Shown: positions 29,788 to 38,955, counted from the stretch's first letter. The stretch is 64,000 bases of DNA from Tidjanibacter sp. (GCA_017466345.1 JAFTUI010000005.1:62001-126000); one strand, 5' to 3'. Numbers and translations are program-made. Notes: generated from the sequence alone by a model not told the origin.

Positions 29788-30573
29788 ATGAGATTTGTGG
29801 CTCGCATAGCCCACCTTTTGTGGGGGGCGGATAGGGAGTACTACCGTGCATTTAGGCGCATCTTTGGTGTTACGCCCGACAATGTCGAACTCTATAAACT
29901 TGCTCTTGTGCATCGCTCGGCATCTGTGAAGGTGGAGGGTGGCGGCAGCATCAACAACGAACGCTTGGAGTATCTGGGCGATGCGGTGTTGGAGTCGATA
30001 GTGTCGGACTACCTCTTCATTGAGTATCCCGACAAGTCGGAGGGCTTCCTCACGCAGACACGCTCGAAAATTGTGAGCCGCCAATCGCTCAACTCGCTCG
30101 CCCGCAAGTTGGGGCTTGACGAGATGGTCATCTATAACTCTACGGGCAACTTCGCCCACAAACACCTCTTTGGCGACTGCTTGGAGGCGATGATTGGTGC
30201 ACTCTATCTGGACAAGGGCTACAATGTGGTAAATCGCATTGTCATCAACGACCTACTCTCGCGTCACATCGACCTCGAAGACCTCACACACTCCGAGAGT
30301 GACCATAAGAGCCGCCTTATTGAGTGGTGCCAGAAGAGCAAACGAACCATCAGTTTCTCCACCGAGGCAGACGGCGAACAGAAGGGCTCACAACCCGCCT
30401 TCCTCTCGCGCGTGCTGATTGACGATATGAGGATTGGCGTGGGGCGTGGCTCCACCAAGAAGGAGGCAGAGCAGAGGGCTGCCGAGAATGCGTGGGTGCT
30501 GCTCGGTGACGAGATGGGCGACTTTATCCTTGACCGCTACGATCACCTGAAAGATGAGTCTTGTGAACGATAA
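29788..30573 (+). CDS. rnc: Ribonuclease III
   Basis: 261 residues. The catalytic signature NNERLEYLGDAVLESI supplies the acidic metal ligands, with a second acidic site in FGDCLEAMIGALYLDKGY; the C-terminal double-stranded RNA-binding domain ends KKEAEQRAAENAWVLL. It processes rRNA precursors and structured RNAs, so the hairpin repeats of this region, if transcribed, would be possible substrates. Overlaps radC by 20 bp. Confidence 0.97.
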   Translation: MRFVARIAHLLWGADREYYRAFRRIFGVTPDNVELYKLALVHRSASVKVEGGGSINNERLEYLGDAVLESIVSDYLFIEYPDKSEGFLTQTRSKIVSRQSLNSLARKLGLDEMVIYNSTGNFAHKHLFGDCLEAMIGALYLDKGYNVVNRIVINDLLSRHIDLEDLTHSESDHKSRLIEWCQKSKRTISFSTEADGEQKGSQPAFLSRVLIDDMRIGVGRGSTKKEAEQRAAENAWVLLGDEMGDFILDRYDHLKDESCER

Positions 30574-31219
30574 AATGGTGCGCGAGAAGTTCGTTGCACA
30601 GGGTGCCGAGGCACTCTCGGATGCCGAACTGCTTAGTCTTGTGATGGCTACAAAGGGTGGCGAAGAGAGTGTTGCAACTGCCGAGCGATTGCTTGCTGAT
30701 GTGGGCTCTCTGGCGGCTCTTTCACGCCTTACGGCGGGGGAGTTACGACAGTGTGAGTCGCTCGGTATGGAGCGTGCCACGAGGGTTGTGGCGGCTATGG
30801 AGTTGGGACGTAGGGTGCTTGTTGCCGAGAGTGGCGAGCAACCCGTCATCCGCGACCGCAACGATGTTGTGGCTCTCTTTGCGCCACTCATCTCCACCCT
30901 CGACCACGAGGAATTGTGGGTATTGTACCTCTCTACGGCAAATAAAGTCATTGAGCGCAGGCGTATCTCGGTTGGCGGCTCCTCGACTGTTGTTACAGAC
31001 TGCAAACTCATTGTCCGCCACGCTCTTACGCTTGTTGCAGCATCTATCATTGTGGTACACAATCACCCCTCGGGTACTGCTGAGGCAAGCCCAGAGGACG
31101 AGCGTTTTACTCAGCAATTGCGGGATGCGGCGGCACTCTTCGACATCCAATTACTCGACCATATTATTGTCGCACGAGGCGGGGGTTCGTATAGTTTCCG
31201 CTCCGCCGGTAAGTTATAA
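30554..31219 (+). CDS. radC: RadC family (JAB-domain) protein
   Basis: 221 residues. N-terminal helix-hairpin-helix region (LSDAELLSLVMATKGGEES) and a C-terminal JAB/MPN domain with metal motif VHNHPSGTAEASPED. Despite its name the family's role in DNA repair is not established. The start lies inside rnc (20-bp overlap), indicating translational coupling. The last codons and stop lie inside a 23-bp perfect palindrome. Confidence 0.92.
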   Translation: MSLVNDKMVREKFVAQGAEALSDAELLSLVMATKGGEESVATAERLLADVGSLAALSRLTAGELRQCESLGMERATRVVAAMELGRRVLVAESGEQPVIRDRNDVVALFAPLISTLDHEELWVLYLSTANKVIERRRISVGGSSTVVTDCKLIVRHALTLVAASIIVVHNHPSGTAEASPEDERFTQQLRDAAALFDIQLLDHIIVARGGGSYSFRSAGKL

Positions 31220-31260
31220 GAAATGAGGTCGCCCAAAGGCGACCTCATTTCTTATAACTT
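31211..31260. terminator. 23-bp perfect palindrome over the radC stop
   Basis: AAGTTATAAGAAATGAGGTC GCC and its exact complement around a CAAA loop. The radC stop codon (31217-31219) is inside the left arm. No U-tract beyond the ...AACTTTC end, yet it is the only candidate terminator. Confidence 0.75.
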
Positions 31261-31282
31261 TCAATTTTCAATTTTCAATATT

Positions 31283-31372
31283 CAATTGACCAGCCTACGG
31301 CTGCTCTAAAATGCTCCCGCTCGGCATAGTCTGCAAGCAGCCTTTGCCCTCGCTTACTCGCATTTGCTTCAA
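31283..31372 (-). repeat. R1 repeat copy 3
   Basis: Inverted full copy, hairpin loop TAC, preceded by variants of the heptamer (TCAATTT). It touches the 3' end of prfB. Confidence 0.8.
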
Positions 31373-32484
31373 TTTTCTCCTCCCCCTTGTTCCATAAGGT
31401 AAGCCTTGATGAAGGCATCTATGTCGCCATCCATCACCGACTCCACAGACGAGGTCTGGTAGCCCGTGCGGTGGTCTTTCACTCGGCGGTCATCGAAGAC
31501 GTAGGAGCGTATCTGCGAGCCCCACTCGATGCGTTTTTTGCCCTTTTCGAGTTCGTTTTGCAGTGCCATACGCTTCTCCAACTCCCTCTGGTAGAGTTTC
31601 GAGCGGAGGATGCGCAGGGCATTCTCGCGGTTCATAAGTTGCGAACGTGTTTCGGTATTCTCGATGAGGAACTCCACGGGCTCGCCCGTATCGGCATCCT
31701 TACCGTGATAGCGCAGGCGCACACCCGTCTCCACCTTATTGACATTCTGACCGCCCGCACCACTACTGCGATAGGTGTCCCACTCGTAGTCGGCGGGGTT
31801 GATAGTTATCTCTATGGTGTCGTCCACAGCGGGCGACACGAAGACCGAAGCGAAGGTGGTCTGTCGCTTGTTGTTGGCGTTGAAGGGCGAAAGGCGCACC
31901 ATACGATGCACACCGCTCTCGCTTTTGAGGTAGCCATAGGCGTAGTCGCCCTCGAAGAGCAGAGTGGCGGACTTCACGCCCACCTCTTCGCCTGCTTGGA
32001 AGTCCTGCACCCTCACTTTGTAGCCATTGCGCTCGCCCCAGCGGGTGTACATCCTCAGCAGCATCGAAGCCCAATCGAGGCTCTCGGTACCTCCTGCACC
32101 CGAGTTAATATCCACAATGGCTCCGAGTTTGTCCTCCTCGCCACGGAGCATATTCTTCATCTCCAACTCCTCTGTGGCAGCAAGTGTGCGCTCATAGTGG
32201 CTGTCGAGTTCCGCCTCGGTAGCACCACCCTCGCGCACAAACTCCGCAACAACCTCCAAGTCATCGACCATCGCCGAGAGTGCCTCGTAGGAGTCTATCC
32301 ACGCCTTTATGGAGGCAACCTTTTTGAGTTGCTTTTCTGCCGCTTCGGGATTGTCCCAAAAGTCGGGAGCGGTGGTTTTGAGCTGCTCCTCCTCGTGGGC
32401 TATGCGCTTATCCTCGACCGCAAGATAGCGGTAGAGCGCATCACGCCTCTGCGCAAGGTCTTTTATCTGTTCGGTAGTAATCAT
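31369..32484 (-). CDS. prfB: Peptide chain release factor 2, without programmed frameshift
   Basis: 371 residues. Recognises UGA/UAA stops. RF2 marks are the tripeptide SPF in [13 protein letters not shown] in [14 protein letters not shown], and [19 protein letters not shown]. In E. coli the frame shifts at TAT CTT TGA C near codon 25; here the matching place reads TAT CTT GCG in one frame (RYLAVEDK), so full-length protein needs no shift. Lies 35 bp downstream of the radical SAM gene on the same strand. Its stop is at the edge of repeat R1. Confidence 0.97.
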   Translation of the reverse strand: MITTEQIKDLAQRRDALYRYLAVEDKRIAHEEEQLKTTAPDFWDNPEAAEKQLKKVASIKAWIDSYEALSAMVDDLEVVAEFVREGGATEAELDSHYERTLAATEELEMKNMLRGEEDKLGAIVDINSGAGGTESLDWASMLLRMYTRWGERNGYKVRVQDFQAGEEVGVKSATLLFEGDYAYGYLKSESGVHRMVRLSPFNANNKRQTTFASVFVSPAVDDTIEITINPADYEWDTYRSSGAGGQNVNKVETGVRLRYHGKDADTGEPVEFLIENTETRSQLMNRENALRILRSKLYQRELEKRMALQNELEKGKKRIEWGSQIRSYVFDDRRVKDHRTGYQTSSVESVMDGDIDAFIKAYLMEQGGGEN

Positions 32485-32519
32485 CTCTGAGCCGTCATTA
32501 ACCTATACTTATACTCTTG

Positions 32520-33290
32520 CTAACCTGCCACGCTACACTCTATGCCCAGAGCCCTAACCCTTTCGGCAATCTCTCGGAGCTCCTCTACGGGCACTTTTTC
32601 GAGGTTGGGTGCGGGGGTGTCGCGGTCGATGGTGTAGACCATCACACTGCGGGGCGCAATCTCCCCAATGAGTCGGAGCCACGCATCTACCTCTTCGGGG
32701 GTGGTGTTGTCCACCCTCTCGCCCTCGAACTCGCCACGCAGGAACATCGTCTGCACAATGCACTCGCCACCAAAACTCTTCATCCACTCCACAACCTTCG
32801 CTATGGAGTAGTTGCCCAGAGGCTTGTCTATCAGCTGGGCGGTCTTGTCGAATGCCGAGTCGAGTTTCAGAATAGGGTTGTCCACCCTACGGAGGGCTCG
32901 CCTTACGCTCTCGCGGTGGAGCATTGTGGCGTTGGAGAGCACCGATACCTTCGCCTTGGGACAGAGCCTATCCCTGAGGGCAATAACCCCATCGACAATC
33001 TCCTCAAAGTCGGGGTGCATCGTTGGCTCGCCATTGCCCGCAAAGGTCAGCACATCGGGAGGGGTTCCCGCCTCAACCATCTCGCCCAACACGCTCTCCA
33101 ACATCGCCAAAACGGCTTTTTTGTCGTTGAAACGGGGCTTCTGACCGCCCAAAGCCCAGCCGCACTCACAATAGATGCAGTTGAACGAGCAGAGTTTGCA
33201 ATCCACAGGCAGCAGGTTGATGCCAAGCGAAAGCCCCAAGCGGCGCGAGCGTATGGGACCGAAGATGAGGTTATCGTAGAGTACTGACAT
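32520..33290 (-). CDS. Radical SAM protein
   Basis: 256 residues from the ATG at 33290 (MSVLYDNLIFGPIRSRRLG); a longer frame to 33374 has no family features. The cluster-binding cysteines are in CKLCSFNCIYCECG, and FAGNGEPTMHPDFEEIV is the SAM/GGE-type motif. It resembles the radical SAM group that includes wyosine-type and YfkA-like proteins; substrate unknown. No accessory domain (SPASM) is apparent. First gene of a pair with prfB. Confidence 0.85.
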   Translation of the reverse strand: MSVLYDNLIFGPIRSRRLGLSLGINLLPVDCKLCSFNCIYCECGWALGGQKPRFNDKKAVLAMLESVLGEMVEAGTPPDVLTFAGNGEPTMHPDFEEIVDGVIALRDRLCPKAKVSVLSNATMLHRESVRRALRRVDNPILKLDSAFDKTAQLIDKPLGNYSIAKVVEWMKSFGGECIVQTMFLRGEFEGERVDNTTPEEVDAWLRLIGEIAPRSVMVYTIDRDTPAPNLEKVPVEELREIAERVRALGIECSVAG

Positions 33291-33428
33291 AGGGTGTTGT
33301 GATAAATTGTGCCACGAAGGTACGCTTTTTTGCCGAGAGCAACAAAAATTTTGCCTGCTTTGCTTCGTTGGCACCGATTTTGAAACGTAGAGGGGAGTTG
33401 TTTATTACTTAATATCACACTCAAAACT

Positions 33429-33962
33429 ATGAAATTCAAGATGATCGCTTCACTACTGATGGTCGTTGGCGGCTTTTCGCTGCTGACACTCTCGCTCTGC
33501 TCCTCGCGCTCCCCACAGCCCACTCTCGACAATTCAACGGTCGATAGTCTCGACCTCGACCGCTATACGGGAGTGTGGTATGAGATTGTCCGCAAACCCC
33601 ACTTCTTCGAGAAGGGTATGACACACGTCAAAACCACCTATACCCTGCTGCCCGATGGCAAAATTGAAGTGCGCAACGAGGGTATCAAAAAGGGTAAAAC
33701 TAAGGTTACAAAAGGCAAAGCTCGTACTACGGATGTCCCCGGACAGTTGAAGGTTACATTCTTTGTCTTCCCTGCCGAGTATAACATTATGGAACTCGCC
33801 CCCGACTACTCCTACTCGGTTGTTGGTGGCTCGGGCGATGGCTACTTGTGGATACTCTCCCGCACCCCCACAATGGATCCCACACTGCTCGAAGGTATCT
33901 ACTCCCGACTCGAAAAGCGCGGATATGATTTATCCGATATAATTGTGGTTGAACAAGAGTAA
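33429..33962 (+). CDS. Lipocalin family (Blc-like) protein
   Basis: 177 residues. N-terminal signal (MKFKMIASLLMVVGGFSLLTLSLC); the Cys could be lipidated, though LSLC is a weak lipobox. The lipocalin GxW block is RYTGVWYEIVRKPHFFEKG, then TYTLLPDGKIEVRNEG and the YLWILSRTPTMDP strand, all as in bacterial lipocalin Blc. It probably binds a hydrophobic ligand in the envelope. Isolated gene; repeat R3 copy A follows immediately. Confidence 0.9.
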   Translation: MKFKMIASLLMVVGGFSLLTLSLCSSRSPQPTLDNSTVDSLDLDRYTGVWYEIVRKPHFFEKGMTHVKTTYTLLPDGKIEVRNEGIKKGKTKVTKGKARTTDVPGQLKVTFFVFPAEYNIMELAPDYSYSVVGGSGDGYLWILSRTPTMDPTLLEGIYSRLEKRGYDLSDIIVVEQE

Positions 33963-33990
33963 CAAGGATAGTAGGGAAGTTCGAGAGATG

Positions 33991-34273
33991 TCTTTTTTTC
34001 GGGGAGGTGTGGGGCTCTCCGAAGGAGAGTGGCAGACGAAATGGTAGCCCACTCAAACTCGTTTGAAGGTGGGCTGGCAATTCGACAGCCAGACTATCTG
34101 CGAAGATAGTCACACCTCACCGCAAAGGCGTCAGAGTGACGCTCAAAGTGCAGGTGGCTCCGAAGCCACTCCGAAGCCACTCCGAAGCCACTCCGAAGCA
34201 AAGCGGTAGGTAGAACCACTATTGGTTGGTGCACTAAAAGTTTTTGGTTCCGCTTTTTACAAAAAGCGGAGAA
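33991..34273 (+). repeat. R3 structured element, copy A
   Basis: Outer stem GAGGTGTG (34004-34011) / CACACCTC (34111-34118) closes three hairpins: CTCTCC-GAA-GGAGAG, AGCCCAC...GTGGGCT, and ACTATCT-GCGA-AGATAGT. After it come GCGTCA-GAG-TGACGC, four CCACTCCGAAG direct repeats, and CCGCTTTTT-AC-AAAAAGCGG. Other copies at 37249 and 41869. No gene in 33963-34348. Confidence 0.85.
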
Positions 34274-34289
34274 TAAAAAACGGAGAAAA

Positions 34290-34320
34290 AATCCCCTGCC
34301 GAAATGTTAGGCAGGGGATT
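34290..34320 (-). terminator. Terminator of lpxC-lpxA
   Basis: 11-bp stem AATCCCCTGCC/GGCAGGGGATT with a 9-nt loop; on the minus strand it is followed by TTTTTTCTCC. Confidence 0.85.
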
Positions 34321-34348
34321 GTGTTATTATACAAGTGAATTTCCTCTA

Positions 34349-35149
34349 CTACTCGTCAGCGGCTACTGCTGCGGTGTTGTAGGGTTTGAGGATACCGCGT
34401 TTGGAGGAGCGGATGAATTCTACTACCTGGTTGCGGATTTCGCTCTCGGGGAACTGTGCCATAACGATGTCGCAAGCCATAGAGTAGGTGTGACCATCTT
34501 GGAAGAGCACACGGAAGATATCCTGAATCTGCTTAATCTCCTCGTTAGAGAACCCCCTGCGCCTCAAACCCAAGAAGTTGGCACCAACGTAGGTGATGGG
34601 GGTGTGGGCTGCCTTAACATAGGGAGGAACATCTTTGTTCACATAGGTATTGGCGGCAATCATTGCGTGGTCGCCGATGCGGCTGAACTGGTGAGCACCC
34701 GAGTGACCACCGAAGACCACATAGTTACCGAGTTCTACCTCGCCGGCGAGCGACACGTTATTTACGATTACGCAGTTGTTGCCGATTACGCAGTCGTGGG
34801 CGATGTGTGCGTAAGCCATCACGAGGTTGTTGGAGCCCATAACGGTCTTACCCTTAGCGTCCGTACCGCGGTTTACCGTGCAGCACTCGCGGAAGGTGTT
34901 GTTGTCGCCAATCTCGCAAGTGGTGTATTCGCCGTGGAATTTGAGGTCTTGGGGCACACCGCCGATAACAGCACCGCTGTGCACCTTGCAGTTTTTACCC
35001 ATACGGGTGCCTGCCATAACGCTGGCGTGAGGACCAATCCAACTGCCATCGCCAATTACTACATCGCCCTCGATGTATGCAAAGGGCTCTACCGTAACAT
35101 TCTCACCCAACTTTGCTTCGGGGTGGATATAAGCCAAATTACTAATCAT
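34349..35149 (-). CDS. lpxA: Acyl-ACP--UDP-N-acetylglucosamine O-acyltransferase
   Basis: 266 residues. Left-handed beta-helix visible as hexapeptide repeats (for example IGDGSWIGPHASVMAGTRMG, then NCVIVNNVSLAGEVELGNYVVFGGHSGAHQFSRIGDHA). First committed acylation of lipid A, on UDP-GlcNAc. In Bacteroidales it normally follows an lpxC-fabZ fusion; here it lies 36 bp after an unfused lpxC. Confidence 0.97.
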   Translation of the reverse strand: MISNLAYIHPEAKLGENVTVEPFAYIEGDVVIGDGSWIGPHASVMAGTRMGKNCKVHSGAVIGGVPQDLKFHGEYTTCEIGDNNTFRECCTVNRGTDAKGKTVMGSNNLVMAYAHIAHDCVIGNNCVIVNNVSLAGEVELGNYVVFGGHSGAHQFSRIGDHAMIAANTYVNKDVPPYVKAAHTPITYVGANFLGLRRRGFSNEEIKQIQDIFRVLFQDGHTYSMACDIVMAQFPESEIRNQVVEFIRSSKRGILKPYNTAAVAADE

Positions 35150-35185
35150 ACTCCTTAAACGTATATTCGTAGTACTTTATTATCT

Positions 35186-36094
35186 CTATTTCAAATTCTT
35201 CTCCAATAGCTGTGCCATTTGTGTATTGGCATAGTGTCCGGGGCGCAGAGCCTCAACGTGACCTCGGATGCGTCTGCCGAGCAGTGCTAAGTCGCCGAGT
35301 ATGTCGAGCAACTTGTGACGTGCAATCTCGTTCTCGAAACGTAGAGGTTGGTGGCTCAGGTAGCCCCTCTCAACCTCAATATCCTCCCTGCCAAAGGTCT
35401 TGCAGATGCGCTTCTTGGTGCTCTCCGAGATGGGTTTTTCCACTACCACCATAGCACTCTCCACCGAGCCGCCCTTGATGAGTCCCAACTTCAACAGCAA
35501 CTCAATCTCGTGGAGGAATACAAATGTGCGGCAGGGTGCTATCTCCTCGCGGTAGTTTACCGAGTCATCATAGCGGTGCTGCTGCACACCCACCACCGTA
35601 GAGTTATAGTCCACCGTAACATTCACAGAGTACTCCTCGGCAGGCGTGATAACCACCCTCACACCCTTCTTGGGAATCTCGAAGAGGAACTCCTCTTCCA
35701 CCTCGAACCACTTGCGCTCGGCATCTTGCTCCACAGTGCCAACCCTCTCAATCTCGGCAGCGTAAGCCCTTGCCGAGCCATCCATAATGGGAGTCTCGGG
35801 AGCGTCTATCTCTATGAGTGCATTGTCGATGCCCATTGTCCAGAGGGCGGAAAGAATGTGCTCTATGGTCGATACTTTTGCCTTACCGTCCTTGATGGTC
35901 GTACCCCTCGAAGTGTCACATACATTGTGCGCCAATGCTGCCACTTCGGGAGCCCCTTTGAGATCCACTCGGCGGAATACAATACCCCTATCGGCCTCCG
36001 CAGGGCACACCTTCATCGTTACCAACTCGCCGGTGTGGAGTCCCTTGCCACTGAATGATATTACTTCGGCAATAGTTCTTTGTTTGTTGGACAT
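35186..36094 (-). CDS. lpxC: UDP-3-O-acyl-N-acetylglucosamine deacetylase, unfused
   Basis: 302 residues. Zinc-dependent second step of lipid A synthesis. Motifs: SFSGKGLHTG at the N-terminus, STIEHILSALWTMGIDNALIEID (zinc His), and ARHKLLDILGDLALLGR (second His and the Asp). Length equals the single-domain enzyme; the C-terminal FabZ dehydratase found fused in many Bacteroidetes is absent (protein ends MAQLLEKNLK), while a separate FabZ is at 61327. Operon with lpxA. Confidence 0.97.
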   Translation of the reverse strand: MSNKQRTIAEVISFSGKGLHTGELVTMKVCPAEADRGIVFRRVDLKGAPEVAALAHNVCDTSRGTTIKDGKAKVSTIEHILSALWTMGIDNALIEIDAPETPIMDGSARAYAAEIERVGTVEQDAERKWFEVEEEFLFEIPKKGVRVVITPAEEYSVNVTVDYNSTVVGVQQHRYDDSVNYREEIAPCRTFVFLHEIELLLKLGLIKGGSVESAMVVVEKPISESTKKRICKTFGREDIEVERGYLSHQPLRFENEIARHKLLDILGDLALLGRRIRGHVEALRPGHYANTQMAQLLEKNLK

Positions 36095-36131
36095 TATGTT
36101 GTTTTCCTTAAAATTCTATTTTTTTGAACCA

Positions 36132-36169
36132 CAAAGGTAATCAAATTTTCAATAAAAGTACTATCTTTG
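36132..36169. promoter_or_regulatory. Divergent -7 boxes between lpxC and the TonB-like gene
   Basis: Minus strand TACCTTTG (36132-36139) 38 bp above lpxC; plus strand TATCTTTG (36162-36169) 25 bp above the TonB-like start. Neither has a clear -33 box. Confidence 0.5.
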
Positions 36170-36193
36170 TGTGAATTGTGGTATTTTTGCGCT

Positions 36194-36982
36194 ATGGAAC
36201 AACGCCAACATAACCAAAAGACGAGCCGCCCCCGACTCAACCTGCCCTACTCACGGAAGAGGGTAGATGTGGGTGTTTGGGCGTACGACCATAGGGTGGC
36301 AATTTTGGTTACAGTGGTGGCGTATGTATTCTTTGGGGTGGCGTTTGTGGCTGCCGATATTGCCATCTCTCGCAAAAATTCGCAAACCGAGATATTGATG
36401 GACTTCGCCGACCTCGAAGAGTTGCAAAAGGAGTTGGAACGAGCACAAGAGCTCAACCGACTGCTCAACGAACGCTACGAGGAGAGCCCCACCACCAACC
36501 GCATCTCCAACGAGAACGCACTCAATGAGAGCCTCGAAGACCACCGCACAAATGCCCGCGAAATCTATGCCGAGGCAGACGAGGTGCAACAACGCATACG
36601 CGACAATGCAGCCGACTACGCGCTGGGACTTGATAGAGAACGCGAAATTCTCGACCAACACTACGAAGGCGAGAAGATCGAAAACCGCAAGGTAAGAGGC
36701 AATGTCACGGTGGCGTACTCGCTCTCGGAGCCTGTGCGCTACGCCTTGAAGATGCCTGTGCCAGCCTATATGTGCGAGGGGGGTGGCGATGTGGTGGTCG
36801 ATATTGTGGTCAATACCTCTGGCGATGTTGTGGAGTGCAAAATTAACGATGCGCTCTCGGCAAAGAACAACTGCCTGCGGGAGGCGGCACTCTCCAAAGC
36901 TGGCGAGTCGCTCTTCAATGCCGACCCTGCGGCACCTGCACGACAGCGAGGGACGATTGAGTATACCTTCATCGCCCAATAG
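36194..36982 (+). CDS. TonB-like protein: single-pass membrane, coiled coil, TonB C-terminal-like domain
   Basis: 262 residues from the ATG at 36194; the frame's earlier TTG overlaps the -7 box. A basic N-terminus is followed by one transmembrane segment (ILVTVVAYVFFGVAFVAADIAI), a long charged coiled-coil stretch (about residues 65-160) rich in Glu and Arg, and a C-terminal ~80 residues with PAYMCEGGGDVVVDIVVNTSGDVVECKIN, the TonB C-terminal pattern. Lacks the usual Pro/Lys spacer. ExbB/ExbD are not adjacent. It may energise an outer-membrane receptor or link layers of the envelope; inference. Confidence 0.7.
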   Translation: MEQRQHNQKTSRPRLNLPYSRKRVDVGVWAYDHRVAILVTVVAYVFFGVAFVAADIAISRKNSQTEILMDFADLEELQKELERAQELNRLLNERYEESPTTNRISNENALNESLEDHRTNAREIYAEADEVQQRIRDNAADYALGLDREREILDQHYEGEKIENRKVRGNVTVAYSLSEPVRYALKMPVPAYMCEGGGDVVVDIVVNTSGDVVECKINDALSAKNNCLREAALSKAGESLFNADPAAPARQRGTIEYTFIAQ

Positions 36983-37162
36983 CGGGCGGCTGATTTCTGA
37001 GGGCGATTTCTGCGTTACGCTTGCGCTCGAAATGCTCATTTACTATTGTAAACTCCGCTTTCTCGCGCTTCGCAAGCCTTGAACTCGCCTCACATAAATC
37101 ACCCGCAGGGTTGGGGGTGGTGGCACAAAAATCCCTCCACAAAACCCACTCGCGGTTTTAGG

Positions 37163-37231
37163 GTCTAACGTCAATAGTCCTAAGGCTTATAGGGCTTATA
37201 GGGCATATAAGGCATATGGGGCATATATAAG
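37163..37231 (+). repeat. R4 core plus 9-bp word array
   Basis: Core GTCAATAGTCCTAAG, then CTTATAGGG, CTTATAGGG, CATATAAGG, CATATGGGG. The gap 36983-37446 also has a diverged relative of the rpoC hairpin core (ATTTACTATTGTAAACTCCG at 37039) and R3 copy B. Confidence 0.75.
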
Positions 37232-37248
37232 TAGGAGTTTGAGAGAAG

Positions 37249-37430
37249 TCTTTTTTCGGGGAGGTGTGAGGCTCTCCGAAGGAGAGTGGCGGGCGAAGTG
37301 TCAGCCCACTCAAACTCGTTTGAAAGTGGGCTGGCAATTCGACTGCTAAACTATCTGCAAAGATAGTCACACATCCCCGCAAGGGCTACACTAAAAGTTT
37401 TTGGTTCCGCTTTTTACAAAAAGCGGAGAA
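37249..37430 (+). repeat. R3 structured element, copy B (internally deleted)
   Basis: Outer stem GAGGTGTG (37261-37268)/CACACATC with the same three hairpins (middle stem AGCCCACT/AGTGGGCT). The ~100-nt part with the CCACTCCGAAG repeats is missing. The terminal hairpin ends 17 bp before the antiporter start. Confidence 0.85.
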
Positions 37431-37446
37431 AGAGAGAAAAAACGAT

Positions 37447-38955
37447 ATGATAATAACAACCGGAAACATATTGCTTGTTGGCTCGATAATTCTCTTTGTG
37501 AGTATTTTGGCGGGCAAGGCGAGCAGCCGTTTTGGTGCTCCGATGCTGTTATTCTTCCTGCTTGTGGGAATGGCATTTGGCACCGATGGTGTGGGTATTG
37601 AGTTCGACAACTTTGCTGCTGTGCAGTTTGTGGGTATGCTTTCGCTGAGTATTATCCTCTTCTCGGGCGGTATGGACACTTCCTTTGACGAGGTTCGACC
37701 GGTGTTGAAGGAGGGTGTGGTGTTGGCTACTTTGGGTGTGGTTCTCACAGCACTTTTCACGGGCTCTATCATCTACTTTGTGAGTGGTTGGCTGGGTGCT
37801 CCGATACCTTTCACGCTGGCACTGCTCATTGCAGCGGTTATGTCCTCTACGGATTCGGCTTCGGTCTTTGCCATATTGCGCTCCAAGCGTGTGGGACTCA
37901 AAGAGAATTTGCGCCCGCTGTTGGAGTTGGAGAGCGGTAGTAACGACCCTATGGCTTACATCCTCACGATTATGCTCATACAGGTCAATATGGGCGAGGG
38001 TGGCTCGGTGGGTGCTGTGGCTCTTACCTTCCTCAAACAGATGGGCATTGGTGCGCTGTCGGGCTATCTGCTCGGCAAGGGTGCGGCAATGGTTGTAAAC
38101 CGTATCAACATCGGCAATAAATCGCTCTATTCGGTGCTGTTGCTCTCGCTGGTGTTCTTCACAGCGTCTTTTACCGACCTGCTGGGGGGCAACGGCTACT
38201 TGGCGGTCTATATTGCGGGTATTGTTATGGGAAACCAGAGGTTGAGCCATAAGAAGACACTTGCCACCTTCCTCGATGGTGTGACGTGGCTGATGCAGAT
38301 TGTGATGTTCTTGATGCTGGGGCTGCTTGTCAATCCACACGAACTGAAAGATGTGGTCTTTATAGGTTTGATTGTCGGTGCGGCGATGATTTTCCTTACT
38401 CGCCCGCTGGCTGTGTGGATTACCCTGCTGCCACTAAGGAGCAAACTGTCTAATAAGGCTCGCCACTATGTTTCGTGGGTGGGATTGAGGGGTGCGGCAC
38501 CTATCTTGTTTGCCACCTACCCCAAGTTGGCAGGTCTCGATCCCGACAACACCATCTTCAACATCGTCTTCTTCATAACCATCTTCTCGCTCATTGTTCA
38601 GGGCACTTCGGTGGGTAGTATGGCAAACTTCTTGGGAGTGTCGGAGGCGAGCCCTGAGAAGGGCTTTGATATAGACCTGCCCGATGAGGTCAAGGCGGCA
38701 CTCACGGAGGTCGATATTATTGAGGGCGGAGCCAGGGATGGCGCACTATTGAAAGATGTTAAGTTGCCCGAAAAGACCCTTGTGATGATGATTCGCAGAG
38801 GCGATAAATATATTGTTCCCAACGGCTCCACAACGCTCCATAGGGGCGATAAACTGCTCCTTATCTCGGAGGAGATACAGGCACAGACGCCCCAAATTCA
38901 ACATAGGGAGCACATTGTGCTGTGGGAAAGCATAAAACAGTTTATTAAGCGATGA
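37447..38955 (+). CDS. NhaP-type K+ (or Na+)/H+ antiporter with RCK_C domain
   Basis: 502 residues, about 12 membrane helices (residues 5-395) of the CPA1 family: GMAFGTDGVGIEFDNF, then VMSSTDSASVFAIL and ELESGSNDPMAYILT carry the conserved ion-binding acidic residues. The C-terminal ~100 residues form a cytosolic TrkA-C-like domain (DVKLPEKTLVMMIRRGDKYIVPNGSTTLHRGDKLLLIS), as in K+/H+ antiporters of the CvrA/NhaP2 type. Its stop overlaps the start of the MscS gene (ATGA). Confidence 0.9.
   Translation: MIITTGNILLVGSIILFVSILAGKASSRFGAPMLLFFLLVGMAFGTDGVGIEFDNFAAVQFVGMLSLSIILFSGGMDTSFDEVRPVLKEGVVLATLGVVLTALFTGSIIYFVSGWLGAPIPFTLALLIAAVMSSTDSASVFAILRSKRVGLKENLRPLLELESGSNDPMAYILTIMLIQVNMGEGGSVGAVALTFLKQMGIGALSGYLLGKGAAMVVNRINIGNKSLYSVLLLSLVFFTASFTDLLGGNGYLAVYIAGIVMGNQRLSHKKTLATFLDGVTWLMQIVMFLMLGLLVNPHELKDVVFIGLIVGAAMIFLTRPLAVWITLLPLRSKLSNKARHYVSWVGLRGAAPILFATYPKLAGLDPDNTIFNIVFFITIFSLIVQGTSVGSMANFLGVSEASPEKGFDIDLPDEVKAALTEVDIIEGGARDGALLKDVKLPEKTLVMMIRRGDKYIVPNGSTTLHRGDKLLLISEEIQAQTPQIQHREHIVLWESIKQFIKR

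Noticed and set aside
33787-34113. Small minus-strand frame, similar to one at 37158-37382 (both contain FADSLAVELPAH)
   Set aside because: The likeness comes from repeat R3 itself; one overlaps the lipocalin gene, and the changes between copies preserve RNA pairing rather than protein.
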